Source: Methanoculleus sp. 7T (lineage in GTDB: Archaea > Halobacteriota > Methanomicrobia > Methanomicrobiales > Methanoculleaceae). Taken from it: a stretch of 64,000 nucleotides of DNA. The DNA lies in contig NZ_JALPRP010000001.1 in the NCBI RefSeq assembly GCF_023195915.1, positions 806,001 through 870,000 of the forward strand, read 5' to 3'. A model generated the notes under the pieces. That model was not told the DNA's origin and ran no database searches. It worked only from the letters and a program-made list of their open reading frames with translations. This document shows positions 1-7,624 of the stretch, in pieces (positions within the stretch are counted from its first letter, which is position 1; each line of letters opens with the position of its first letter). Position numbers and translations under genes: made by a program.

Positions 1-495
1 GTGATCAAACCCGCTCTGACCGGTAAATTTTACATTTGGCGTGTACCGGATCTCATGCGCCTCAAGCCAGGCGACAACATCTTCGTAAAACAGGCTCGCC
101 GTCATCGGTGTTGCAAGAGCGAAGAGATCGTCGACGACGAGCATCGCCTGTATCAGGTTATGCTTACTGGCTGCAAAATTTGCAGCAGAGGTGTGCACTT
201 CGAGCATGTCCCCATTCAACTTCACACCAAACCCCCTGAGTGTCATCATCAACAACGCTTTCCTCTTCGGTGTATCAAGTTTGCAGCCGGAGAGTTCCAG
301 GTCCTGAAGGATGTATCCAGCATCGGTAAGGGTATAACCGTTGTTCTGACGCCGGACGTAGATCTGGAGATAGTCGTTGTGCCGGTCGAGATAGGGTGTT
401 GTGATCTCCACCCACTCGTCCACCTGCCTCACCTGCGTCTTCTCCTTGAGCCAGCGTGTGTACTCGTCCAGCAGGCTCTGGATTTCGTTGATCAT
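1..495 (-). CDS. DUF1828-domain protein (3' end outside window)
   Basis: The reverse-strand frame is open from ATG at 495 to the window edge and gives 165 residues without a stop, beginning MINEIQSLLDEYTRWLKEKT. The pattern, with a YLQIYVRRQNNGYTLTDAGY segment, matches my memory of the DUF1828 family, often followed by a DUF1829-like C-terminal part; function is unknown. Its ATG overlaps the stop of the upstream DUF6978 gene (ATGA at 492-495), so the two are probably translationally coupled. It is the third gene of a reverse-strand cassette headed by a phosphatase. Family assignment is from recall; the reading frame itself is clear. Confidence 0.75.
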   Translation of the reverse strand, partial: MINEIQSLLDEYTRWLKEKTQVRQVDEWVEITTPYLDRHNDYLQIYVRRQNNGYTLTDAGYILQDLELSGCKLDTPKRKALLMMTLRGFGVKLNGDMLEVHTSAANFAASKHNLIQAMLVVDDLFALATPMTASLFYEDVVAWLEAHEIRYTPNVKFTGQSGFDH

Positions 496-938
496 TGAAT
501 CCCCTTCTGAATTTTTGGAGGGACTATAATATTGCAGTACCGCATAAAATCCTGCAACGCTTGCCAGGGGTCATGGATCTCAGTGAACTGATCCGATGGT
601 ACTTCAAAAGCCCACTTATCTCCATATCCTTCCCGGTATATATGGAGATGGGGTGAGGGCACCTCCCTACCATCGGGGTTCCTGTGCGGGGCGCCGCCAA
701 AGTCCAGCCTGACAAGCACGACGACCTGCCTCGCGCGGTTCTGGTACGTGCCCTTCCTGAGATCGATCCTGCCCCTCCAGATGTCAAGTTGAAATGATTC
801 CCGCCCGTCGCTGGAGAGGAGGGGCAACGAGATGCGACCTCCTATCCCGGGATAGTAGGACACCTCGTCGTTTGCCCTGACTTTTGAGACAGCAATGAGC
901 GCGTCCGCGGTCGCCTGGTCAAGGATGATAGAACTCAT
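492..938 (-). CDS. DUF6978 family protein
   Basis: This 148-residue protein contains the string LDIWRGRIDLRKGTYQNR followed by PHRNPDGREVPSPHLHIYRE and a GDKWAFEVP segment, which I recognise as the DUF6978 type; no biochemical role is known to me. It starts 5 nt after the stop of the phosphatase gene and its stop overlaps the start of the DUF1828 gene, so all three look like one transcript. The conserved His/Arg/Asp-rich centre could be an active site, but that is inference. The cassette has lower GC than most of the window, in line with an accessory origin. Confidence 0.75.
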   Translation of the reverse strand: MSSIILDQATADALIAVSKVRANDEVSYYPGIGGRISLPLLSSDGRESFQLDIWRGRIDLRKGTYQNRARQVVVLVRLDFGGAPHRNPDGREVPSPHLHIYREGYGDKWAFEVPSDQFTEIHDPWQALQDFMRYCNIIVPPKIQKGIQ

Positions 939-943
939 TGTTG

Positions 944-1477
944 TCAGCCCTTACCTTTGAGTCTGGTTGGCGGGTCTGGCTGCCTATGAACTGCATACCT
1001 GCCCCAGTTGGCCATCGTGTATCCTCTTATGCCTTGTTTTGGGCTATAGGGCGGATATATCGAGCGGAACACCACTTCAGCCTGGATGAAATCGTCTCCG
1101 GGAAGCCGGTCTGTGTACTTCGCGAGATATAGCAGACCTATCCCGGGTGACCGCGAGCGCCCTTCGTTGCAGTGGACGAGAACCCGGTTGCCGGCTCTCA
1201 GGCAGGTGTCGATGTACTCAAGTGCTGTGTCGATAATTTCCCCGGGGATGTAAGCCGGGTCCGGGGCGTCCACCAGGTTCAGAATGAGCCGGTTTCCCCT
1301 CCGCGCAATAAGATATTCCGGGTGGTCTTTCGGGGCGGCCCGGCCGGTATACCCCAGCGCCTGACGGTGGTATGGCTCCTTACAGGCATGGATCACACAC
1401 CACCCCGGCTCGTGCCGGACCTTTGATACGTAATCGTGCTCATCGCCAATGAATACGTTTGGATGGATTTCGATCAT
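944..1477 (-). CDS. Dual-specificity/tyrosine-type protein phosphatase
   Basis: The 177-residue product has the cysteine phosphatase P-loop HCNEGRSRS at residues 102-110 (Cys103, Arg109, the CX5R signature) and an upstream Asp70 in a NLVDAPDP segment that could be the general acid. The length fits a single-domain cytosolic dual-specificity phosphatase. It is the first gene of a three-gene reverse-strand cassette with DUF6978 and DUF1828 proteins. No Shine-Dalgarno is visible before ATG 1477, so a leaderless or short-leader mRNA is likely. The substrate cannot be told from sequence; association with two DUF proteins suggests an accessory rather than housekeeping role. Confidence 0.8.
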   Translation of the reverse strand: MIEIHPNVFIGDEHDYVSKVRHEPGWCVIHACKEPYHRQALGYTGRAAPKDHPEYLIARRGNRLILNLVDAPDPAYIPGEIIDTALEYIDTCLRAGNRVLVHCNEGRSRSPGIGLLYLAKYTDRLPGDDFIQAEVVFRSIYPPYSPKQGIRGYTMANWGRYAVHRQPDPPTRLKGKG

Positions 1478-1487
1478 GGGGCATCTT

Positions 1488-1530
1488 ATAATGGTATTAT
1501 GTAGAGCCTTTGCTGAAGGCTATATATTTG
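1488..1530 (-). promoter_or_regulatory. Promoter and inverted repeats of the phosphatase cassette
   Basis: Upstream of the phosphatase start lies a TATA-like AT run (about 1520-1529 on the reverse strand). Between it and the ATG are two perfect inverted repeats: ATAAT-GGT-ATTAT at 1488-1500 and AGCCTT-TGCTG-AAGGCT at 1505-1521. Placement between TATA box and start codon suits repressor operators, which would mean autoregulation. This is inferred from position only. Confidence 0.45.
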
Positions 1531-1610
1531 TTCTGAAACGGTCCTTTGATCCGGATTCATTATAATTGGTAAATGTCGGTTTTCTTGCTTAGATCTTAGA
1601 AACGGAGGAG

Positions 1611-2000
1611 ATGCCCCCATCCAGACGCCTTATACATGTTGATCTACATTCTCCAATTGATGAGAAATACTCAACAACTGTTGAATATTATCCAACAGGA
1701 GGGAGACCAGAACCATCTGTTCCGAAAAGAGGGTGCGTCCGTGACTTGGAGGACGTGACGACGAACGTCATCCTGTACGGCAGTTGCGCGAGAGGGGAGG
1801 ATACCCTCACCAGCGATATCGACCTGTCTATCGAAACCCCCGCAAAAGAGCCTGTCCTGGAGATCCTGCAGAGACACCAGAAGACCCTGCCGCGGGACCT
1901 CTCCCCCATCGTCCATACGCCGGACGAAACATACCGGTTAACGGTTGAAGATGCCCCGTTCTTCGATAGCATCCAGCAGGGCATTGTCCTCTGGGGGTGA
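1611..2000 (+). CDS. MNT-type nucleotidyltransferase domain protein
   Basis: The C-terminal half carries the minimal nucleotidyltransferase signature GSCARGEDTLTSDIDLSIE (G-S-x3-G ... S-D-I-D). Proteins of this type act as AMPylating antitoxins of HEPN toxins or are orphan MNT proteins. The N-terminal ~50 residues resemble nothing I know, and the start is uncertain: ATG 1611 follows GGAGGAG at 1602-1608, but the domain would fit a start further in. A HEPN-like reading frame follows 5 nt after the stop but is broken, so this is probably the surviving half of a decayed MNT/HEPN pair. Confidence 0.6.
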   Translation: MPPSRRLIHVDLHSPIDEKYSTTVEYYPTGGRPEPSVPKRGCVRDLEDVTTNVILYGSCARGEDTLTSDIDLSIETPAKEPVLEILQRHQKTLPRDLSPIVHTPDETYRLTVEDAPFFDSIQQGIVLWG

Positions 2001-2004
2001 ATCC

Positions 2005-2115
2005 ATGTCGTACAGGTTCCAGGACTGCATGAGCCGCCGGGGTGTGGTCAAACAACCCAATGCATGAACGTATATCCCGGGGCTTGAGCCACGCACACTC
2101 AGACCTGAAGCCCCC
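2005..2115 (+). pseudogene. Truncated, frameshifted HEPN-domain toxin remnant
   Basis: ATG at 2005 gives MSYRFQDCMSRRGVVKQPNA and then TGA at 2065. In the +1 frame the sequence continues ERISRGLSHAHSDLK, which fits the opening helix of HEPN proteins (R-x-x-R-E-L-x-x-A-x-x-D-L pattern). Joined, the two pieces look like the first ~40 residues of a HEPN toxin, after which similarity stops and the 3' end of a reverse-strand gene begins. It lies directly behind an MNT gene, the usual partner order. The frameshift is an interpretation; a sequencing error is the alternative, but the rest of the domain is also missing. Confidence 0.5.
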
Positions 2116-2131
2116 CGTGGTAAACACTCAC

Positions 2132-2138
2132 AAAAAAA
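2132..2138 (-). terminator. T-run terminator of the exported-protein operon
   Basis: Seven consecutive A on the plus strand (T on the transcribed strand) lie 6 nt after the stop of the 1060-residue reverse-strand gene. Archaeal RNA polymerase stops at such T runs. Confidence 0.5.
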
Positions 2139-2143
2139 GAGAA

Positions 2144-5100
2144 TTACCCTATCCTCTGGTTGGTCTTCGGGTCCATGTAGAGGGGGTCACGCGGTTCGCA
2201 GGCGGATCCCGGCTCCGCGGTCGGGAACGGGAACGTCTCGTAGAGCGACGTGAAGATGTAATCCAGGAGTTTGTCGGCCGCTTTGATCGGGTTCACGATG
2301 ACATACCACTCCTCGAGCTCCCGCTCCGAACCGGGGACATCTACCGTCACCTTCACATAGAGGGTCTCGGCAGCAGCCTTTCCTAATTCCTCCGTCACGT
2401 AGGACGCACCGACACCGAAGAGCCCCTCGACGTACTTCTGGAGGATGGGGCCTATCGCTACGTCTTCCGTGAGAGTGTTCACGCCCGGGACCGCGAGTTT
2501 ACCTTCGGGCATCATATCCTCGAGCATCTTGACCGCCGACGAGTCCAGGAGCTTGGAGATGCTGGATTTCGGGTCGCTGAGTTTGCCCTTGAGGAAATCG
2601 CCGAACTTGCTCGAGAAGAACTCGAGCGAGATGTCGGAGAACGACGAGATGATCGCGTTGTACAGGCTGCGTTTGCCGTTCTCGTCGAGATCGAAGGTGT
2701 AGTGGCGCACCAGGTTGAAGACGCAGAGTCCCGCGATCACTTGGGCGAGCTTCTTCGGGTTCGCCTTCGCCAGATCCTCGAAGCACGACTTGGTGTAGTT
2801 CTCGATCATCTCCGAGATGTGCACACCGACCTTTATCTCATCCCAGTTCACCCCGTTGCCCATGAAGAGGTCGGCCGAGAGCTCGCCGATCAGTTCGACC
2901 GTAAGCTCCTTCGTCGGGGTGATGATCGCCTCTCCCGCAGGCCCCGTGTAGATGGTCATGAGGTACGAGAACGCCTGATCGCCGAACCACTTCACAATGG
3001 AGAGGTAGGTGATCCAGCTGTCCATGGTGTCGGCGGTCTCCATGAAGTCCGCCGACTCCTGGGTGTAGTAGACGATCGAGTCGTAGACGATCTTCTTGCT
3101 CACCAGGCGGAGCTCTGCGGCGGAGAGATTATCCACGTTCTCCCGCAGGAACCGGGCGGTATCGGCGTTGATGCCGAACTTCTGGATCCTCTGCTTCAGA
3201 AGCGCCAGTTCGGTCTCGCGGTCCTTGCGCACCCCGAGCTTATCGCCTATGAGGCGGATGGGGAGATCGAGTTCGTAGGTCTCGTCACCGTAACCGCAGG
3301 AGATCGGAAGCGTCAGGAAGTACGGGTTCTTCTCATCCTCACCGATCTGCTGGGCGGGGGTGAACTTGTAGGCCTTGTTGGTGTTGTCCGGCTTCTTCTC
3401 GATGGTGTACTTGAACCTCGAAGCAAGGACCTCCGTCCTCGGGTCGGTTCCCTTGAGCTCGCCGAACTCGGGCGTGTACTCAGTCCCGTCCAGGAGTTTC
3501 ACCAGTTCCTTGCCGTTCTCGGTCACCCTGACGGCGAGGTTCACGGCAAAGCCGGTCGCTGCAACGTCGTCCTCTTCCGTGTCAAGATCGTCGTAGGCCG
3601 CAAACCTGGCGTGCCCCTCGTCGTCGTAGACGATGTCGGTGACGCTGATGCCCTCGGGGTAGAAGATCACCGTGAACGCTTCCTCGACGACCCTGTCATC
3701 CTCGCAGGTGGCGATGACTCTCGCACCGTATCTCGTCACCCGTGCGCCCGTCTCAGGGAGCGGGCTCGTGTTGACGATCTTTGCAATGTAGTGCGTATCG
3801 TCGATCTGCTCTAACGAGCTCGTGAACGGCGCCTCGTCTGTTTGAGTGATCGTGACCTCTTTGGGCGGCTCTATGAAGTCGACGAGTTCGACCTCGACGT
3901 CGTAGGTCTTCCCGTCGCCGTAGAGTACATTCAGCCGCAGGTCCATGGCCTCCCCCTGCTCGGGGAACGTGACTCTCGGCTCGCCGATGATCCGGAAGTG
4001 AATATTGTTCGTGAACGACCCGCCCTTTCCTTCGTAGGCCACCTTGACGATGCCTTCCTCCGCGAGTTCGTTCTCGTCTGCTGAGACAAACGCTCCCATG
4101 TAACTGCCGGCGAGCGTCTGGTCCTCGACCCGGAGCCCGCCGCCGGAGGTTATCGAGAGCGTCGCGGTGAGGTCGTCGCGTTCAATCGTCTCGCCTTCCG
4201 CGGTGATCTCGATCATCTGGGCGTATATGGTCTCGGGGCTCTTCCCGCAGACGATGTAATCCTCAAAGTCTTTGCGGATCCTCATCCGGTAGGTGCTGGT
4301 GCGCTCCGTCTCGCTGCCGCCTTTGCCGCCGCCGGCCGCCGCTGCAGCGCCCGCAACCGCGGCTCCTGCAGAGAAGATCCCGGTCACAACCGCAAGCGGT
4401 ATGCCGTAATCGCTCTCACCGGCACCCCCGCCCGGGGTATCGATGGAGAAGATGCCGCCGCCGTAGCCACCGAAGACCTCGTCATAGGTTCCGACGATGA
4501 GTTTTGCCTTTGCGTTCGCCGCATCGGCGATCACCGAGTCCACGACCCCGTTCGCTTCCTGGTAAGCCTTCCTCATCTCGGAGCGTGCCGTACCCACCTG
4601 GCTCTCCGAGGGGTACGGATCATACGTCAAACTCCTGCCATTGTCATGCTCGAAACCGACATGGCCTCGTATCTTGAAGTAAGCAAGCCCCGAGCCCGCC
4701 GGGTAGAAATCCTCGCGGATCACGTAGTAGGTGAACGTGTTCTCCAGGTGATTATCCGCGACGTTGCCGCCGGCCGCCCAGTTGAGGTCGTCCGTCAACT
4801 CGCGCACACCGACGACACGGTGTCCGTTTATGGTTGTATCCACGTACTCGATCTCCGCGCTGGAAGTCTCAACCGATTTCTCGAGAACGGTCTTTAAGTA
4901 GGCGGCATACTCACCCACCGTCTTGTATTTCTGGTTGATACCGAACTCGGTAAACATGTAGCGGCCGGCGGTGACTTTTCCTGTAAGCTGTCTGGTTTCG
5001 CTGCCTGAGGTGCCCTGGTAGGTGTAACTGTAAACCTCCGTGGGAATCTCGGTTAAGACAAGCCGTTCTGCCTCGGGATCTACCTTCCCGAGGTTGCCGA

Positions 5101-5326
5101 TGATCAGCAGCGTATTTTCGGTTGCAAGAAGGTTGTCCGTCCCTTTCTTGTAGACGCCGATCGGCATCTCGACGACGAATTCGTCGCCTTCCATGCTGTG
5201 AACGTATTTGCTCGCCAGTTTGTAGTCGTAGTTGTTGGTGTCAGTGAGCGAGTAACTCGCAGCCGCAGTTCCGGAAAGGAAGAAGACTGCAAGGATTACG
5301 ACCAGCAGTTTCGCCGTCAACCTCAT
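2144..5326 (-). CDS. Large exported protein of unknown function (1060 aa)
   Basis: The protein opens with a classical signal peptide (MRLTAKLLVVILAVFFLSGTA, then ASA-type cleavage region) and so is secreted or displayed on the surface. A Gly/Ala-rich hydrophobic stretch (AVVTGIFSAGAAVAGAAAA) lies around residues 310-330. The middle, roughly 350-700, alternates short beta-rich segments that look like Ig-like sandwiches; the last 350 residues look mainly helical. No catalytic motif, lipobox or C-terminal sorting tail was recognised. Its start overlaps the stop of the upstream membrane protein gene by ATGA (5323-5326), so the two are made together and probably act together at the cell envelope. 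I do not recognise the family. Confidence 0.75.
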   Translation of the reverse strand: MRLTAKLLVVILAVFFLSGTAAASYSLTDTNNYDYKLASKYVHSMEGDEFVVEMPIGVYKKGTDNLLATENTLLIIGNLGKVDPEAERLVLTEIPTEVYSYTYQGTSGSETRQLTGKVTAGRYMFTEFGINQKYKTVGEYAAYLKTVLEKSVETSSAEIEYVDTTINGHRVVGVRELTDDLNWAAGGNVADNHLENTFTYYVIREDFYPAGSGLAYFKIRGHVGFEHDNGRSLTYDPYPSESQVGTARSEMRKAYQEANGVVDSVIADAANAKAKLIVGTYDEVFGGYGGGIFSIDTPGGGAGESDYGIPLAVVTGIFSAGAAVAGAAAAAGGGKGGSETERTSTYRMRIRKDFEDYIVCGKSPETIYAQMIEITAEGETIERDDLTATLSITSGGGLRVEDQTLAGSYMGAFVSADENELAEEGIVKVAYEGKGGSFTNNIHFRIIGEPRVTFPEQGEAMDLRLNVLYGDGKTYDVEVELVDFIEPPKEVTITQTDEAPFTSSLEQIDDTHYIAKIVNTSPLPETGARVTRYGARVIATCEDDRVVEEAFTVIFYPEGISVTDIVYDDEGHARFAAYDDLDTEEDDVAATGFAVNLAVRVTENGKELVKLLDGTEYTPEFGELKGTDPRTEVLASRFKYTIEKKPDNTNKAYKFTPAQQIGEDEKNPYFLTLPISCGYGDETYELDLPIRLIGDKLGVRKDRETELALLKQRIQKFGINADTARFLRENVDNLSAAELRLVSKKIVYDSIVYYTQESADFMETADTMDSWITYLSIVKWFGDQAFSYLMTIYTGPAGEAIITPTKELTVELIGELSADLFMGNGVNWDEIKVGVHISEMIENYTKSCFEDLAKANPKKLAQVIAGLCVFNLVRHYTFDLDENGKRSLYNAIISSFSDISLEFFSSKFGDFLKGKLSDPKSSISKLLDSSAVKMLEDMMPEGKLAVPGVNTLTEDVAIGPILQKYVEGLFGVGASYVTEELGKAAAETLYVKVTVDVPGSERELEEWYVIVNPIKAADKLLDYIFTSLYETFPFPTAEPGSACEPRDPLYMDPKTNQRIG

Positions 5327-6312
5327 GCCGGGACACCCCCTGCTTTCTTCTCAACGGCAACCATGAGAACAGCACCGACCGCCAGAAGGATGAACCCGGT
5401 GATGTAGCAGATGTATCCGCCGAAGACGGAGAGGACGACGCCGAGAGCGAACCCTCCCGCCCATCCTGCCGTCATCCTCGTAAGCAGTCCGGAGTCGACT
5501 CTGCCGTCTCTCGCAAAGACTGAGGCAAAGACCTGCCTCACGCAGCCCGTTCTGTTCGCCAGCGCACGGGCCGCGATGAGGAACGCCACGATTCCCACCA
5601 TGCAGTTCATGATCGTCGACGTTCCCGCGAGGAAGTTGTAGACGAAGAGGGCCGCGCCGCCGCCGACAAGAAGGGGCGAAACCGAGGCGAGATCCCATGT
5701 ACCCCCGGAAAATTGCGCAAAAAGAGAACGAATGCTTGAGACAATACTATCACCGGAGATTCCCCCGACGATGAGCAGCGTCACGAAGTAGGCGATCAGG
5801 CCTTTTCCGATAAGACCGCCGATGAATCCGGGCACACCCCCGGTCAGTCCTCCCTGCGCAAAGGTCAGGAAGGAAAGGGACTGCACGGGAGGAGGATTGA
5901 ATCCCACGGCCGGAAGTATGGAGAGAACCAGCCAGACAAGGGCCATCGTTCCCGCGGTTATCAGCAGTTTTCGGTCGTGCAAACCGCTTTTGAATCCGTC
6001 GATTCTGTTTTGCACGCACTTTTTCACGACTTCGCCCGGGGGGTGTCCGACCTTTGCGTCCGCCGCACCGGATACGGATAATTCGCCTGAAAGCACGCAC
6101 TCGCCAGCCTCTGTTGCATAGGCATCCCCATCACGGGAATAACCGCCGTCGCCCGCACCCGGTGGAGACGCCGACTGCTCGCGCATCTCTTTGACACCTG
6201 CCGAAATATTGGCTGATGCAGAGTCCGCCATCACAGTTGCCTTATCGGCAGCAACAGACGCGACATTCTTGCACCTACTAAGAATTTTGTTCACTTTGTC
6301 ATTGTCCGTCAT
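5323..6312 (-). CDS. Polytopic membrane protein partner of the large exported protein
   Basis: The first ~110 residues are hydrophilic, charged and low-complexity (MTDNDKVNKILSRCKNVASV, then Ala/Ser/Gly-rich). The remaining ~210 residues hold about six hydrophobic segments, for example LLITAGTMALVWLVLSILPA, IAYFVTLLIVGGI, GIVAFLIAARALA and ITGFILLAVGAVLMVAV. No enzyme or transporter signature was found. It is the promoter-proximal gene of a two-gene unit and overlaps the exported protein gene by 4 nt. A role as a membrane anchor or export partner is an inference from this coupling only. Confidence 0.7.
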   Translation of the reverse strand: MTDNDKVNKILSRCKNVASVAADKATVMADSASANISAGVKEMREQSASPPGAGDGGYSRDGDAYATEAGECVLSGELSVSGAADAKVGHPPGEVVKKCVQNRIDGFKSGLHDRKLLITAGTMALVWLVLSILPAVGFNPPPVQSLSFLTFAQGGLTGGVPGFIGGLIGKGLIAYFVTLLIVGGISGDSIVSSIRSLFAQFSGGTWDLASVSPLLVGGGAALFVYNFLAGTSTIMNCMVGIVAFLIAARALANRTGCVRQVFASVFARDGRVDSGLLTRMTAGWAGGFALGVVLSVFGGYICYITGFILLAVGAVLMVAVEKKAGGVPA

Positions 6313-6357
6313 CGTAACTCAACACTCCAAGCAATAATGCTACTTTAACAATCTGGA

Positions 6358-6372
6358 GGATATATACCCACT
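6358..6372 (-). promoter_or_regulatory. TATA-type promoter of the membrane/exported protein pair
   Basis: On the reverse strand GTGGGTATATATCC precedes the ATG at 6312 by about 48 nt, in a generally AT-rich stretch (6340-6440), unlike the flanking coding DNA. This spacing fits an archaeal TATA box with a short 5' leader. Confidence 0.5.
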
Positions 6373-6950
6373 AATTCGTGATTAAAGAAATCTAAAGGGT
6401 CTCCCATAATGGGAAATAATATATCATCAATTTAAGCATATATAAACATACCCTAAACGTTTCGCCTAACCCCAGGTCGGCCGGCATTTCACAACAGTCA
6501 CGATACCGAGGTATGACCGTGCTCGGGGTTAGAGGGGTACTCCCAAAAACGCCTGATTCAAGATGCGCCGGTCTGCCTATGTACCGTATTTTGCGATCCC
6601 GGATCGAACCGTTGGATAACCGGCGAGCCGCTGAAGTTCGCCGACTCATTCCACGGCATTATAATGGATTCACTCCACTTTTTTGTCTCTGAAGGTAAGT
6701 CCGGACATAGCCCGGGGAATGAGATCACCGGGGAAGAAGGCCGCCTCCTTGGATTCTACAACGCGAGGCCCGGAGAACGGAAGGTGGCAAGGACAAGGGA
6801 TTTGGGGAGATTCAGGGGGCCGGGTTTAAGGGGTTTCGTGGCGGCTTCGCGGTCGTTCGCCCTCCAGACCTCGCTCATTGCTTCGATCCTTATTATCCAT
6901 CAGTTTGGTGCATTCGGATGATATCGTAAACGAGGTGATGAAGAGGTTGC
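6373..6950 (+). other. Intergenic stretch without a convincing gene
   Basis: About 580 nt between the membrane protein promoter and the hairpin repeat. The first ~80 nt are AT-rich and include a CCCATAATGGG-type inverted repeat near 6402. Possible reading frames here lack ribosome sites, codon bias and recognisable domains, so I call no gene. Confidence 0.5.
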
Positions 6951-6954
6951 CCCG

Positions 6955-7245
6955 GAACACCTTTGCCGGAGGGAGGGGACACCCGATTGCACCATCGGTG
7001 CTCATGCACCCGCTGTTCTGCCGGACACACCTCCACAGCCCCAGAAAGACCTCCGGTCTTCTCGAACTCCTGCCTCGCACCTCCGGTGCTCACACTCCTG
7101 TCCTACGAACAGTCGTTCCTCGAAACCCTTTGGGTTTCTCAAGCTCCGGTTCTCACGAACCATCGCACATTCCGGCAGTCGCTCCCCGCGTGGCGATATG
7201 CGACTGGCTGAAGGGCAGGAGCACCGGAGGTGCGGCTTACAATAG
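6955..7245 (+). repeat. Hairpin-string intergenic element, copy 1
   Basis: A run of short perfect inverted repeats with 3-4 nt loops: AAGACC-TCC-GGTCTT (7046-7060), GCACC-TCC-GGTGC (7077-7089), GAAC-AGTC-GTTC (7107-7118), GAAACCC-TTT-GGGTTTC (7122-7138) and GCACC-GGA-GGTGC (7221-7233). The word GATATGCGACTGGC near 7194-7207 also occurs in the 38.2-kb copy, which shows they belong to one family. Plus-strand frames across it are not protein-like. Confidence 0.7.
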
Positions 7246-7307
7246 ATACATTCGCTGTATCAGCCCTTTATAAGAAAAAATGAAACCAGTTGGAAGTTCC
7301 AGGCGGC

Positions 7308-7445
7308 TCACTTGATCTTTTTCTCGAGCTTCTTGAGTTTCTTCTTGGCGGCTTGGCTGCCCGCAGCCGCCTGCTGCGCGAGCTCTTCTGCCTTGGCCTT
7401 CTTTGCTTTGTTTAACTTCTCCATTTGTTTCTTACTCGTCGGCAT
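7308..7445 (-). CDS. Small Lys/Ala-rich helical protein (45 aa)
   Basis: This short frame encodes MPTSKKQMEKLNKAKKAKAE, then an Ala/Gln-rich middle and a Lys/Leu-rich end (KKKLKKLEKKIK) before TGA. The composition, continuous helix propensity and strong positive charge point to a nucleic-acid-binding or ribosome-associated peptide, or a coiled coil; that is inference. An AGGTAAC sequence ahead of the ATG is a weak ribosome site. It stands alone between the hairpin repeat and an RHH-type gene. I know no named family for it. Confidence 0.55.
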   Translation of the reverse strand: MPTSKKQMEKLNKAKKAKAEELAQQAAAGSQAAKKKLKKLEKKIK

Positions 7446-7624
7446 ACAGTTACCTTGCTACCTCTTTGACTGGTTCTATTCATCGTTTTCCTATGTATAA
7501 ATATCCTTGAACGGGCTGAATTTTCAAAATACCCTGGCATCTTCTCATTGACAGCAGGTGCTGTCATCGTCGGGGTCGCCGTCCGGAGCATCTCCTCTTT
7601 CCGCGGAGTAACCTCCATACACCG

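Noticed and set aside
6392-6649. 85-codon reverse-strand frame in the gap upstream of the membrane protein
   Set aside because: No ribosome site, no domain, AT-rich promoter-like DNA in its 3' part.
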